DNA of 64,000 nt from Clostridiales bacterium. Its GTDB lineage: Bacteria > Bacillota > Clostridia > Oscillospirales > Oscillospiraceae. This document shows positions 17,633 through 26,426 of this stretch, one piece after another. How positions within the stretch are numbered: the stretch's first letter is position 1; every line of letters begins with the position of its first letter. Where the stretch lies: assembly GCA_004553495.1 (NCBI GenBank), contig SFLE01000001.1, forward strand, positions 51,338 to 115,337. The letters are read 5' to 3'. The notes under the pieces are model-generated. The model was given only the letters and a program-made list of their open reading frames with translations, made no database searches and was not told the DNA's origin. The position numbers and the translations under genes were made by a program.

Positions 17633-18426
17633 TTTTCTCTCCTCATGCTTCTGGCGTAGAAGAATATGTATTGCTGGGCAAGCCCCGCGTATTCGCCGAG
17701 ACTCTCGGGCTTGAAATCGGGCGGGAAGTTTTCCTTGAGCGCGCGGCGCATCCAGACATCTATCGGAAACGCTTCCATGTGCCAAAGCCCGAACAGCACG
17801 ACGCAGTTTGCGACCTTTTCCCCGACTCCGCGTATTGTACGCAGGGTCTTTATCGCCTGACGGTAGTCGCACGCTCTGAGAGCTGCGAGGTCTATCTCCC
17901 CGTTTTCCACAGCCTGTGCCGCAGCTATTATATACTCCGCCCTGTAGCCCGCTCTGATGCAGGACAGGTCATCCGGCGTTAAAAGGCTTATGACATGCGC
18001 GCTCGGGAATGTATAATACTCGCCGTTCGACAGCTTATCGCCGAAGTTTTCGCAGAGGCGCTCAACGATGCCCTTTATGCGGCTTATGTTATTGCATTGG
18101 GATATGATAAACGAGCACAGCGCTTCCCAGCCGTCCTGACGGAGAATGCGTATGCCGCTGCCGTATTCGGTGCACTTTTCGAGATACTCGCCGGTGAAGG
18201 CTTTGCTCACGGCGGCATAATCTGTGGATAAATCGAAATACTCCGACCACAGCTCATCGGGCGCATCTGATGTTATGTAAACCGAGCCGTCATGCGTCGA
18301 GACCTCCGCGTAATGCCCCGCGACAACGCCGCGGTAAATGCCGTCCGCGCCAAGGTTCCAGCGAAAGCACTGACCGCATTCAAAGGTTTTCGATATATCA
18401 AGTTCTTTCTCGCTGCACAGTCTCAT
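17629..18426 (-). CDS. ogg: 8-oxoguanine DNA glycosylase (OGG family)
   Basis: This repair enzyme excises 8-oxoguanine and nicks abasic DNA. The 265-residue protein has an N-terminal OGG domain (TFECGQCFRWNL and GVVAGHYAEV) and a helix-hairpin-helix GPD core with TIRGVGEKVANCVVLFG supplying the catalytic Lys and AFPIDVWMRR the Asp. OGG1-like enzymes of this eukaryotic-type branch are common in Clostridia. It is translationally coupled to the Cof gene and has its own strong promoter, divergent from the CoA-transferase. Confidence 0.93.
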   Translation of the reverse strand: MRLCSEKELDISKTFECGQCFRWNLGADGIYRGVVAGHYAEVSTHDGSVYITSDAPDELWSEYFDLSTDYAAVSKAFTGEYLEKCTEYGSGIRILRQDGWEALCSFIISQCNNISRIKGIVERLCENFGDKLSNGEYYTFPSAHVISLLTPDDLSCIRAGYRAEYIIAAAQAVENGEIDLAALRACDYRQAIKTLRTIRGVGEKVANCVVLFGLWHMEAFPIDVWMRRALKENFPPDFKPESLGEYAGLAQQYIFFYARSMRREK

Positions 18427-18459
18427 ATTTAAACCTCAAAAAAACATAAAATCAGAATA

Positions 18460-18488
18460 ATTATATACCCCTGCGCAAGCTTTTACAA
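18460..18488 (-). promoter_or_regulatory. Sigma-A promoter of ogg-Cof
   Basis: Minus strand TTGTAA (18483-18488), 17-base spacer, TATAAT (18460-18465), about 35 bases before the ogg ATG. Confidence 0.75.
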
Positions 18489-18489
18489 G

Positions 18490-18518
18490 TTGCACGGAAA
18501 GACAAAATATGCGATAAT
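18490..18518 (+). promoter_or_regulatory. Probable promoter of the CoA-transferase operon
   Basis: TTGCAC (18490-18495), 17-base spacer, GATAAT (18513-18518), followed by AGGAGG six bases before the ATG at 18545. The -35 partly coincides with the ogg -35 on the other strand, so the divergent promoters overlap. Confidence 0.6.
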
Positions 18519-18544
18519 AAACAAAACAGCGCAGGAGGTCTTAT

Positions 18545-19879
18545 ATGGGCTTTTTGAATGAATATAACGCAAAGCTTAAAAGTGCCGAGGACGCGGTAAA
18601 GTGCGTCAAAAGCGGCGATTGGGTCGAATACACATCAAATCTCGGCTTTCCGGTAAAGTGTGATGCAGCGCTTGCGAAAAGAAAGGACGAGCTAAAGGGT
18701 GTTAAGATACGCGGCGATCTCATTTTCGGACCGATACAGGTAGTCGAGTGCGACCCCGAGATGGAGCATTTTGTATACAACACATGGCACTGCTCGGGCT
18801 ATGAGCGCAGAATGTGCGACAAAGGCAGGGCATTTTTTGAGCCGATGGTGTTCAGAAATCTCGCGTGGTACTACAAGAACTTTCTCACCTCGGATGTGTG
18901 CATGGTCACCGTTTCCGACATGGACGACGATGGTTATTTCCACTTCGGTCCCTCGCTGGGTATGTCAAAATGCATAGCGGATAACTCGCGCATAGTCATA
19001 GTCGAGGTAAACCGCAATATCCCGCGCATACGCGGGAGTGCTGACGCAAAGATACACATTTCCGAGGTCGATCACATCGTTGAAAGCGGCGACGCGCCCC
19101 TTTTCGAGATGCCGAACCCCGCGCCTACGGAAACGGATGTGCAGATAGCTAATCTCCTGCTGCCGTACATAAAGGACGGCTCGTGCGTTCAGCTCGGCAT
19201 CGGCGGTATGCCGAACGCGCTCGGTGAGCTCATAGCCGAAAGCGACCTTAAAGACCTCGGAATGCACACGGAGCTGTGCTCGGACGGCTATCTTTCCATG
19301 TTCAAAGCCGGAAAGCTCACGAACGCCAAAAAGACGCTGCATCCGAACAAGGGCGTTCTCGGGCTTGCCATAGGCAGCCATGAGTTCAACGAATGGCTCA
19401 ACGATAACCCCGATTACGAGGGCTATCCCCTTTCGTATGTGAACGACCCATATGTGATAGCTCAGAACGACGACATGGTGTCGATAAACGCGTGCATCGC
19501 TGCCGACCTGTACGGTCAGATAAGCTCCGAGAGCTCCGGCACGAGGCAGATAAGCGGCACCGGCGGTCAGCTCGACTTTGTGTGCGGTGCGTCCATGGCG
19601 CGCGGCGGCAAGGCATTTATCTGCATGAGCAGCACGCACACCGGCAGGGATGGCGTTATGCACAGCCGCATAGTTCCGAGCTTCTGCGGCGATATTATCA
19701 CAACGCCGCGCTCGCTGGCATATTACATTGCCACCGAATATGGTGTGGTAAACCTCGCAGGTCTGACCACATGGGAGCGCGCCGACGCGCTTATCAGCAT
19801 CGCTCACCCAGATTTCAGGGACGAGCTTATCAAGGCAGCGGAGAAAAATCGCATCTGGCTGCCGTCTAACAAGAGGTAA
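18545..19879 (+). CDS. Butyryl-CoA:acetate / 4-hydroxybutyrate-type CoA-transferase
   Basis: The 444-residue protein belongs to the acetyl-CoA hydrolase/transferase family I enzymes that swap CoA between acids through a glutamyl-CoA intermediate. The likely catalytic Glu is Glu329 in ADLYGQISSESSGTRQISG, followed by GTGGQLDF, both diagnostic of the But/4Hbt branch. The TEYGVVNLAGLTTWERA and SIAHPDFRDELI C-terminal region also matches. In gut Clostridia such enzymes make the last step of butyrate formation, taking up acetate. No other butyrate gene (thl, hbd, crt, bcd) is nearby, so the exact acyl substrate is open. Confidence 0.82.
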   Translation: MGFLNEYNAKLKSAEDAVKCVKSGDWVEYTSNLGFPVKCDAALAKRKDELKGVKIRGDLIFGPIQVVECDPEMEHFVYNTWHCSGYERRMCDKGRAFFEPMVFRNLAWYYKNFLTSDVCMVTVSDMDDDGYFHFGPSLGMSKCIADNSRIVIVEVNRNIPRIRGSADAKIHISEVDHIVESGDAPLFEMPNPAPTETDVQIANLLLPYIKDGSCVQLGIGGMPNALGELIAESDLKDLGMHTELCSDGYLSMFKAGKLTNAKKTLHPNKGVLGLAIGSHEFNEWLNDNPDYEGYPLSYVNDPYVIAQNDDMVSINACIAADLYGQISSESSGTRQISGTGGQLDFVCGASMARGGKAFICMSSTHTGRDGVMHSRIVPSFCGDIITTPRSLAYYIATEYGVVNLAGLTTWERADALISIAHPDFRDELIKAAEKNRIWLPSNKR

Positions 19880-19885
19880 AGCACT

Positions 19886-20440
19886 ATGGATATTGGTTCA
19901 CTGCGCACCGGCAGACCCGCCGATGCCGAAAAAAGGCTCCCCAAGGAGCAAAAATGCTACGATGCGCTCGATGCCCTCGGCATTGAATACGCCGGCGTTG
20001 ACCACGAGCATGCGGACACCATCGAAGCCTGCCACGAGATAGAGGCTACGCTCGGCGCCGAGATATGCAAAAATCTTTTTCTTACAAACCGTCAGCAGAC
20101 CGAGTTTTATCTGCTGCTTATGCCGGGCGATAAGCCTTTCAAGACAAAGCTTCTTTCAAAGCAGATAGGCACCGCGCGCCTTTCGTTTGCATCGAGCGAG
20201 CATATGCAGGAGCTTTTGGATATAACGCCGGGCTCTGTGAGCGTTCTCGGGCTTCTCAACGACGGCGGCAGAGTGCATCTTATCATCGACAAGGATCTTC
20301 TGAACGACGAATACATCGGCTGCCACCCCTGCATAAACACCTCGACGCTGAGGATAAAAACGGCGGACATAACCGAAAAGTTTCTGCCGAGCGTCGGACA
20401 TGAGTATACGCTCGTTGAGCTGCCTTGGGAGGTAGAATGA
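19886..20440 (+). CDS. YbaK/ProX-type aminoacyl-tRNA editing protein
   Basis: This 184-residue stand-alone editing domain belongs to the prolyl-tRNA-synthetase-associated (ProX/PrdX-like) subgroup that hydrolyses misacylated tRNA-Pro such as Ala-tRNA-Pro. Characteristic stretches are ATLGAEICKNLFLTNRQ near residue 52, LLLMPGDKPFKTKLLSKQIG, and the glycine-rich SVSVLGLLNDGGRVHLIID with the conserved GCHPCINTSTLRI that closes the fold. It starts six bases after the CoA-transferase stop. The functional link between the two is unclear. Confidence 0.9.
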   Translation: MDIGSLRTGRPADAEKRLPKEQKCYDALDALGIEYAGVDHEHADTIEACHEIEATLGAEICKNLFLTNRQQTEFYLLLMPGDKPFKTKLLSKQIGTARLSFASSEHMQELLDITPGSVSVLGLLNDGGRVHLIIDKDLLNDEYIGCHPCINTSTLRIKTADITEKFLPSVGHEYTLVELPWEVE

Positions 20441-21096
20441 TGAAGATAGGCATACTTTGCGCTTGCGAGCCCGAGTTTGAGCCGTACAAAACGGCTCTCG
20501 GCTGCGGTGAAAAAGCAATGTGCGGCGCAAAATACATCGAGGGCAGTCTGTGCGGGCAGGATATTGCCGCAGTGTTCTGCGGCTTGGGCAAGGTAAACGC
20601 CGCCATGGGCGCGGCTCTGCTCGTGCGCGAGTTGGGATGCAGCCGCGTTATAATGTCCGGCGCCGCCGGAGCTATCGCCAAAGGGCTGCACATAGGCGAC
20701 TGTGTTATGATAACGGACTGCATCTACCACGATCTCACGGCACAGCTTATAACAGACTACCATCCAAGCAGCATAGATCCCGACTTTTTGTGCGCACAGG
20801 ATATTGTCGGGATCGGTCGGGCTGCCGGAATGAAATGCGGCAGGACCGTAACGGGCGATGTTTTTATAACCGACGACGGTCGGGAGAGCATAGTCGAGCG
20901 CTTTGACCCCCTATGCTGCGACATGGAAACGGCAGCTGCGGCTCACGCGTGCTTCCTGCTGAGCGTTCCGTTTAACTGCGTGCGGGCAATATCGGACACC
21001 GAGGATGAAGCCGGACTCGGGAGCTTCGAGAAAAATGTGCGGTTTGCTGCGCAAAAGGCTTTTGACGGTGTGTGCACCGTACTCAGCGAAATATGA
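20440..21096 (+). CDS. 5'-methylthioadenosine/S-adenosylhomocysteine nucleosidase
   Basis: The enzyme cleaves adenine from MTA and SAH in methionine salvage and detoxification. The 218-residue protein has the N-terminal IGILCACEPEFEPYK with the catalytic acid, VIMSGAAGAI, the specificity motif CCDMETAAAAHACF and the catalytic Asp in AISDTEDEAG. I prefer the second of two tandem ATGs (20440), at 7 bases from GGGAGG; the first (20437) overlaps the upstream stop. The gene ends this operon with a terminator a few bases beyond. Confidence 0.93.
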   Translation: MKIGILCACEPEFEPYKTALGCGEKAMCGAKYIEGSLCGQDIAAVFCGLGKVNAAMGAALLVRELGCSRVIMSGAAGAIAKGLHIGDCVMITDCIYHDLTAQLITDYHPSSIDPDFLCAQDIVGIGRAAGMKCGRTVTGDVFITDDGRESIVERFDPLCCDMETAAAAHACFLLSVPFNCVRAISDTEDEAGLGSFEKNVRFAAQKAFDGVCTVLSEI

Positions 21097-21101
21097 AAAT
21101 C

Positions 21102-21139
21102 ACCCACCCTGCGACGATAGCGCAAGGTGGGTCATTTTT
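21102..21139 (+). terminator. Terminator of the CoA-transferase operon
   Basis: ACCCACCCTGCG pairs with CGCAAGGTGGGT (one mismatch) and is followed by CATTTTTA. It lies between the convergent nucleosidase and XRE regulator genes. Confidence 0.78.
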
Positions 21140-21148
21140 ATCGTCAGA

Positions 21149-21829
21149 TCATTTTTTCTTCCGCTTAACAAGCAGGAGCACACAGTGCGTAAGCCACGCG
21201 CCGATAAGTCCGCAGAGGATATAAATTGCGGCGACGGCACAGGCGTAGACAAGACCGAAAGCCACCTCGGCGACCGCCTCGTTTTTAAAGCCTATCGCGG
21301 CAAATGCCTCGCAGACTATCCAGACCGTCATGGCCGTCAGCGAGTATCTGTAAAACGTCTCCTTGTCGGCGCTGAAATAGCGAACGGCACAGCCGAACGC
21401 TGCTGCAATGAGCAGAGGGGGCAGATTGCGCAAGTCGAAGTTGAGCAGTATAAACCTGTCAAGAAAGAACGAATAGCCCCAGCCGAGGCAGAGCATCGCC
21501 GTCAGCGCAACGAGCATGAGCGCTATGAGCCGCCATCTTCGGTTTAATTCCTTCCTCTGCACGCTCAGTGCCTCGAAAACGAGCTGCGTAACCTCTGGAG
21601 CGCTGACGCTCGACTCCGGCGCTCTTTCGCCGCGGATTATCTCCGCCGGACTTACGCCGAGCACGCGCGAAAGGTCCTCGATGAGCGTAACGTCGGGAAA
21701 GCGCTTGCCGCGCTCCCAATTGGACACCGCCTGCTTCGACACTCCGACGGCATCGGCAAGATCTGCCTGAGTCATATTCTTTTCTTTTCTCATTTGCTCG
21801 ATAAGCCTCCCTGTTTTGTTCATCTCCAT
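21149..21829 (-). CDS. XRE-family transcriptional regulator with membrane domain
   Basis: The 226-residue protein has an N-terminal Cro/CI helix-turn-helix (about residues 7-60, with MTQADLADAVGVSKQAVSNWERGKRFPD) joined to a C-terminal region with about four hydrophobic helices (residues about 100-120, 128-148, 160-180 and 190-215). Such HTH-membrane fusions may sense envelope or membrane signals. AAAGGAGG lies 7 bases before the ATG and an extended -10 (TGGTAGAAT) about 40 bases upstream. It is a single gene; no adjacent target operon is evident, so its regulon is unknown. Confidence 0.9.
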   Translation of the reverse strand: MEMNKTGRLIEQMRKEKNMTQADLADAVGVSKQAVSNWERGKRFPDVTLIEDLSRVLGVSPAEIIRGERAPESSVSAPEVTQLVFEALSVQRKELNRRWRLIALMLVALTAMLCLGWGYSFFLDRFILLNFDLRNLPPLLIAAAFGCAVRYFSADKETFYRYSLTAMTVWIVCEAFAAIGFKNEAVAEVAFGLVYACAVAAIYILCGLIGAWLTHCVLLLVKRKKK

Positions 21830-21868
21830 GCCGCTTCCTCCTTTCGTTTGTAAATCCAGTTTATTTCC

Positions 21869-21874
21869 ATTCTA
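21869..21874 (-). promoter_or_regulatory. Extended -10 of the XRE regulator gene
   Basis: Minus strand TAGAAT preceded by TGG (extended -10 TGGTAGAAT). A TTGACT seven bases upstream is too close to be its -35. Confidence 0.45.
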
Positions 21875-21916
21875 CCATAAAAGTCAATAAACGCTCTGTT
21901 GACCTGCGCAAAAACG

Positions 21917-21950
21917 CAAAAAAATTCCGCATCATTCGATGCGGAATTTT
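21917..21950 (-). terminator. rpsU terminator
   Basis: On the minus strand AAAATTCCGCATC pairs with GATGCGGAATTTT around a four-base loop and is followed by a run of T. It begins about 10 bases past the rpsU stop. Confidence 0.9.
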
Positions 21951-21960
21951 ACTTGCGTTA

Positions 21961-22146
21961 TCAGTAGTAACGCTTATTCTTGTTCTTGCGTGCTGCCTCG
22001 CTCTTCTTGCGGCGCTTTACGCTGGGGCTCTGGTAGTACTCCTTCTTTCTAAGATCGGCAAGTACGCCCGCCTTGGCACAGCTGCGCTTAAATCTTTTAA
22101 GAGCATTGTCCAGAGATTCGTTCTCCTTGACATAGACTTCAGACAT
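21961..22146 (-). CDS. rpsU: 30S ribosomal protein S21
   Basis: S21 is a small basic protein of the 30S subunit near the anti-Shine-Dalgarno region. The 61-residue protein has the typical [26 protein letters not shown] start and a Lys/Arg-rich tail ending RKNKNKRYY. It is monocistronic, with a perfect consensus promoter upstream and a strong terminator downstream. GGAGGGAG precedes the ATG. Confidence 0.98.
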   Translation of the reverse strand: MSEVYVKENESLDNALKRFKRSCAKAGVLADLRKKEYYQSPSVKRRKKSEAARKNKNKRYY

Positions 22147-22213
22147 TTATTTCACTCCCTCCATTAACACCTTTCGGCGCTTTAAGGGCCAAATTCATGG
22201 CTTAACGACTGAT

Positions 22214-22242
22214 ATTATACTAATTTCTCTGCTCAATGTCAA
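22214..22242 (-). promoter_or_regulatory. Consensus sigma-A promoter of rpsU
   Basis: Minus strand TTGACA (22237-22242), 17-base spacer, TATAAT (22214-22219): both hexamers are perfect. The -35 lies three bases beyond the leuS stop codon, and the leader to the rpsU ATG is about 60 bases. Confidence 0.92.
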
Positions 22243-22245
22243 CCT

Positions 22246-24666
22246 TTACTTTATGATAAGATTGATAAGTTTATTCTTTACGACGATAGTCTTAACGAGC
22301 TGCTTACCTTCCATGAGCCGCTTTATCTTCTCGTCGGCGCAGGCGGTGTCAACAATGACGCTGTCCTCGGAGTCGGAAGGCACGGTGATGGTGGTCTTGA
22401 GCTTGCCGTTTACCTGAACTGCCATCTCGCGGGTGGCGTCAACGGTCTTTGTCTCGTCATACTCGGGCCAGTGCATCTGCATTGCCATCTTGCCCTCTTT
22501 TGCGGCAAAGCCCATGAGCTCCCACATCTCCTCGGTGATATGCGGCGCAAAGGGGCTCAGCAGCAGGATGAGGGTCTTCACCTCGCCCTTGGTGCAGCCG
22601 TTTGCGTAGAACTCATTGACCATGGTCATGAGAGCCGCGATAGCGGTGTTCATCTTCAGCTCGTAAATATCCGAGCCGACCTTCTTGATGGTCTTGTGGA
22701 TGATGGCTTCGTTCTTATCCGAGTAGCCCTCGTCGTCGGACGCCATGTCCATGAGGTTCCAGCAGCGGTCAAGAAATCTCTTGGAACCCTTAACGGCTTC
22801 GTTCGACCACGAAACGGCTTTCTCAAAATCGCCGATGAACATGATGTGCATACGCAGGGTGTCCGCGCCGTACTGGTTTACAATATCGTTCGGGTTAACG
22901 ACATTGCCGCGGGACTTAGACATCTTCTCGCCGCCCTCGCCGAGGATCATGCCGTGGCTGGTGCGCTTTGCATACGGCTCCTTGGTCGGAACAACGCCGA
23001 TGTCATACAGGAACTTGTGCCAGAAACGGGAATAGAGCAGATGAAGCGTTGTATGCTCCATGCCGCCGTTATACCAATCGACGGGACCCCAGTAATCCAC
23101 CGCTTCCTTGGAAACGAGCGCATTATCATCGTGCGGGTCCATATATCTGAGCCAGTACCAGCTCGAGCCAGCCCAGTTGGGCATGGTGTCGGTCTCGCGC
23201 TCGGCCTTGCCGCCGCACTTCGGGCAGGTAGTCTCGACCCAATCGCGCATTTTTGCGATAGGAGACTCGCCGTTATCGGTCGGCTCATAGTTCTCAACAT
23301 CGGGCAGCAGCAGCGGGAGTTCCTCCTCGGGAACGGGCACCCAGCCGCACTTCGGGCAGTTTACCATGGGGATAGGCTCGCCCCAATAGCGCTGGCGGGA
23401 GAATACCCAGTCGCGCAGCTTGTAGTTTACCTTCTCCTTGCCTATGCCCTGCTCGACGACATATTTCTTCATAGCGGGGATGGCTTCCTTTACGGTCATG
23501 CCGTTGAGGAAACCGGAGTTTACCATTATCGCGCTGTCGTCCTTTGCGACGAACGCCTCCTTAGTGACATCGCCGCCGGCAACGACCTCTACGATGGGCA
23601 GGCCGAACTTTGTCGCAAACTCCCAGTCGCGCTGGTCATGTCCCGGAACGCCCATGACGATACCGGTACCGTAGCCCATGAGGACATAGTCGGACACGAA
23701 CATCGGCAGCATCTTATGCGTTACGGGGTTTTCAGCCTCAACGCCGTCAAGACGAACGCCGGTCTTGTCCTTATTGAGCTCACCGCGCTCGAAGTCGGAT
23801 TTTCTTGCCGCTTCCTTCTGATACGCCTCGACCTCAGCCCAGTTTGCTATCTTGTCCTTCCACTGATCGAGCAGCGGATGCTCGGGAGAAATGACCATGT
23901 AGGTGGTGCCGAAAAGTGTGTCGGCACGGGTGGTGTAAACGGTGACCTCGTCGCCGATATTGGTCTTGAAGGTGACCTCAGCGCCGGTGGAACGGCCGAT
24001 CCAGTTGCGCTGCTGGATCTTGACGCGCTCGATGTAATCAACATCGTCGAGATCGTCAATTAGGCGCTGAGCGTACTTGGTGATGCCCAGCATCCACTGG
24101 CTCTTCTCCTTGCGGATGACCTCGCTGCCGCAGCGCTCGCACACACCGTCAACGACCTCCTCGTTTGCAAGAACGCACTTGCAGGAGGTGCACCAGTTGA
24201 CGGGCATGGTGGTCTTATATGCCAGACCGTGCTTGTACATCTGGAGGAATATCCACTGAGTCCACTTGTAGTACTTGGGGTCGGTGGTGTCGATAACGCG
24301 GTCCCAGTCAAAGCCGTAGCCGAGCATTTTGAGCTGAGATGTGAATGTTTTTATGTTCTGCTCGGTGACCTTTGCGGGGTGTATGTGGGTCTTGATGGCA
24401 TAGTTCTCCGTCGGCAGACCGAAAGCGTCAAAGCCGATGGGATACAGAACATTATAGCCGTCCATTCTCTTTTTGCGGCAAACTATATCAAGGGCAGTGA
24501 ACGGTCTGGGGTGGCCGACATGAAGTCCCTGACCCGAGGGGTACGGGAACTCGATAAGTCCGTAGAACTTGGGGCGGGTGGTGTCGCCGGTGACTGCCGC
24601 GTAGGGCTTTGTCTCTTCCCAGATAGCCTGCCATTTCTTTTCAATTGCTGCAAAATCGTATTTCAT
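22246..24666 (-). CDS. leuS: Leucyl-tRNA synthetase
   Basis: LeuS charges tRNA-Leu. The 806-residue class I enzyme has the HIGH-type motif ([12 protein letters not shown]) near residue 45, [12 protein letters not shown] near residue 583, and a CP1 editing insertion containing the [13 protein letters not shown] threonine-rich site. Two zinc-ribbon segments are visible (CTSCK with CERCG, and CPKCGW with CPKCGG). AAGGGAG precedes the ATG by 9 bases. No T-box leader lies in the 44 bases after rsfS, so it is likely read through from the long upstream operon. No terminator is visible before the rpsU promoter. Confidence 0.98.
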   Translation of the reverse strand: MKYDFAAIEKKWQAIWEETKPYAAVTGDTTRPKFYGLIEFPYPSGQGLHVGHPRPFTALDIVCRKKRMDGYNVLYPIGFDAFGLPTENYAIKTHIHPAKVTEQNIKTFTSQLKMLGYGFDWDRVIDTTDPKYYKWTQWIFLQMYKHGLAYKTTMPVNWCTSCKCVLANEEVVDGVCERCGSEVIRKEKSQWMLGITKYAQRLIDDLDDVDYIERVKIQQRNWIGRSTGAEVTFKTNIGDEVTVYTTRADTLFGTTYMVISPEHPLLDQWKDKIANWAEVEAYQKEAARKSDFERGELNKDKTGVRLDGVEAENPVTHKMLPMFVSDYVLMGYGTGIVMGVPGHDQRDWEFATKFGLPIVEVVAGGDVTKEAFVAKDDSAIMVNSGFLNGMTVKEAIPAMKKYVVEQGIGKEKVNYKLRDWVFSRQRYWGEPIPMVNCPKCGWVPVPEEELPLLLPDVENYEPTDNGESPIAKMRDWVETTCPKCGGKAERETDTMPNWAGSSWYWLRYMDPHDDNALVSKEAVDYWGPVDWYNGGMEHTTLHLLYSRFWHKFLYDIGVVPTKEPYAKRTSHGMILGEGGEKMSKSRGNVVNPNDIVNQYGADTLRMHIMFIGDFEKAVSWSNEAVKGSKRFLDRCWNLMDMASDDEGYSDKNEAIIHKTIKKVGSDIYELKMNTAIAALMTMVNEFYANGCTKGEVKTLILLLSPFAPHITEEMWELMGFAAKEGKMAMQMHWPEYDETKTVDATREMAVQVNGKLKTTITVPSDSEDSVIVDTACADEKIKRLMEGKQLVKTIVVKNKLINLIIK

Positions 24667-24710
24667 TGTTAGTAACTCCCTTATAGTAATTTTTGTGTCC
24701 GGTACGCCCC

Positions 24711-25073
24711 TTAGCAGGGGCCTATAAGGGATGAGAGCTCGATCTCCTCAGCGTCGGACCACAGGTGCTCAAGATTATAGAAGTCTCTGGCTTCCTCGGT
24801 GAACACATGAGCCACGACACAGCCGAAGTCGAGAAGCACCCAGCTTCCGCTGCGATAACCCTCGCGGCGGATGGGAGGCTCGCCAGCCTCGCTCATCTGC
24901 TTGTCGATCTCGTCTGTAAGTGATTTTATATGCGTGGAGGATGTACCCGTGCAGATAACGAAATAATCGCACAGGGTAGTGAGCTTATCGGTTTTCAGAA
25001 CCTTTATGTCTTTGCCTTTTTTGTCGCTGAGAGCTTTTGCCGCTATCTTTACGACTTCATCTGGTGTCATCAT
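24711..25073 (-). CDS. rsfS: Ribosome silencing factor RsfS
   Basis: RsfS binds L14 of the 50S subunit and blocks subunit joining in starvation. The 120-residue protein has the family core [21 protein letters not shown] and [35 protein letters not shown]. Its ATG overlaps the LCP gene stop in an ATGATG arrangement. The nadD-yqeK-LCP-rsfS neighbourhood is the standard Firmicute order. Confidence 0.97.
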   Translation of the reverse strand: MMTPDEVVKIAAKALSDKKGKDIKVLKTDKLTTLCDYFVICTGTSSTHIKSLTDEIDKQMSEAGEPPIRREGYRSGSWVLLDFGCVVAHVFTEEARDFYNLEHLWSDAEEIELSSLIGPC

Positions 25074-26389
25074 CGATTATCATCCTTACCGTCGGTATTA
25101 CTTGTTGTGCTTCCCGTATACGGGTAGACCGTCGCCGAGCCCATAGCGCTCGACGAGCTGTAGTTCAGGAACGAGGACACCCCGCCCTTGAGTTCACCCG
25201 TCGTGGAATAGAAGTTTCCGTTTTTATAGGTCACGATGTCAACATTGTTGCAGGTGACATCGGTCTCCCACGGGTTGAGGTACTCGTTTACCATGTCGAG
25301 CCATGCGTCTATATCGCAGAACACATAGCTTGAGCCGAACACGCTGCCGTTGGTGTCGCCGGGCATGGTCATGAACTTGATATTATCCTTATCGAGCTTT
25401 AAAAACTCCTTGGCGTAGTAGAGCATATCCTCGGTGGAGAGGCTCGTTTTCATGTTGTCGGTGACAATGCTAATGACCTCGCTGAGGTTGGGGATGTTCT
25501 TAAGGCTGAGCATCTGGGTTGCTACCGCCATAAGCAGCTCGTGCTGCATGTCGATGCGCTGGATATCGCCGCCGGCATAGCCGCTTCTGAATCGCATGAG
25601 CTGGACAAACTGCTCGCCGGTGAGCTTTTGAGCGCCCTCTGGAATGTGGATGTGCAGATCCTGAGTGGGATCGTCATAGTCCATTCCGGGGGGAACATCG
25701 AACTGCACTCCGCCGATGGTGTCAACCACCTTCTCGGCTGCCTCCATATTGACGAGGACATAACCGTCAACATCAAAGCCGAGGAACGACTGGATGAGCT
25801 CCTCGCGCATGGTGGCTATCGGGTCGCAGCCGTAGTAGGAGCTACTCTTTACGCCGGAGTAGTATGCGGAATAGTGGTAAGCCGAGTTTGCCTTTTTGAC
25901 CTCGTGCTTGATGTTAGTGAGCGTGTCGCGCGGGATGCTGGCGACATTGAGCGTGTGGTTTACGGTATCGAGCCGTCCGATCATGATGGTGTCGGTATTA
26001 TTGCTGACAACATCGACGCCCGCGACGAGTATCGTATACACTCCGGGCTTTCTGCCCTCGACGACCTCTGCGGGATCGCCTTTATTATCGTTGTTATTGA
26101 TGCCCTTATTATCGCTTGTCGGGGCACTCATGAAAAATTCGACATAGACATATGCCGCCGCAAGCAGCAGTACAATGCACAGCAGGATTATAAGGATGAC
26201 CTTACCCGCCTTACCCTTCTTTTTCTGCTTTCCAGCAGGCTTTTTCGCCTTGGGAGCGCTATCGCTTTTTACAGGCGCGCTCTTTTTGGCATAATCATAG
26301 TTGTAATAATCGTTGTTATTGGCGGCAGATCCTCTGCCACTGCCGTTACCGGAGTGCTTTCCGCCTTTTTTGCCTCCAAATAGCTGCAT
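25070..26389 (-). CDS. LytR-CpsA-Psr (LCP) family phosphotransferase
   Basis: LCP enzymes transfer teichoic acids or polysaccharides from undecaprenyl carriers to peptidoglycan. The 439-residue protein has a Gly/Asn/Lys-rich cytoplasmic tail, a membrane helix (VILIILLCIVLLLAAAYVYV), and an LCP domain with the conserved NTDTIMIGRLD, ASIPRDT and MRFRSGYAGGDIQRIDMQ segments containing the catalytic Arg/Asp residues. A low-complexity Ser/Thr/Gly tail follows. I chose the ATG at 26389, with AAGGGA upstream; the frame is open into nadD but without a start signal. Confidence 0.94.
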   Translation of the reverse strand: MQLFGGKKGGKHSGNGSGRGSAANNNDYYNYDYAKKSAPVKSDSAPKAKKPAGKQKKKGKAGKVILIILLCIVLLLAAAYVYVEFFMSAPTSDNKGINNNDNKGDPAEVVEGRKPGVYTILVAGVDVVSNNTDTIMIGRLDTVNHTLNVASIPRDTLTNIKHEVKKANSAYHYSAYYSGVKSSSYYGCDPIATMREELIQSFLGFDVDGYVLVNMEAAEKVVDTIGGVQFDVPPGMDYDDPTQDLHIHIPEGAQKLTGEQFVQLMRFRSGYAGGDIQRIDMQHELLMAVATQMLSLKNIPNLSEVISIVTDNMKTSLSTEDMLYYAKEFLKLDKDNIKFMTMPGDTNGSVFGSSYVFCDIDAWLDMVNEYLNPWETDVTCNNVDIVTYKNGNFYSTTGELKGGVSSFLNYSSSSAMGSATVYPYTGSTTSNTDGKDDNR

Positions 26390-26426
26390 ATCATTGTTCC
26401 CTTCTCTACCGGCACCCCTGCCGTTA

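Noticed and set aside
22471..24063. 530-residue plus-strand frame opposite leuS
   Set aside because: Antisense shadow of leucyl-tRNA synthetase with no start signal.
22147..24710. Possible T-box leaders before alaS and leuS
   Set aside because: Gaps before these genes are 18 and 44 bases, too short for T-box structure, and no specifier or antiterminator pattern is visible.
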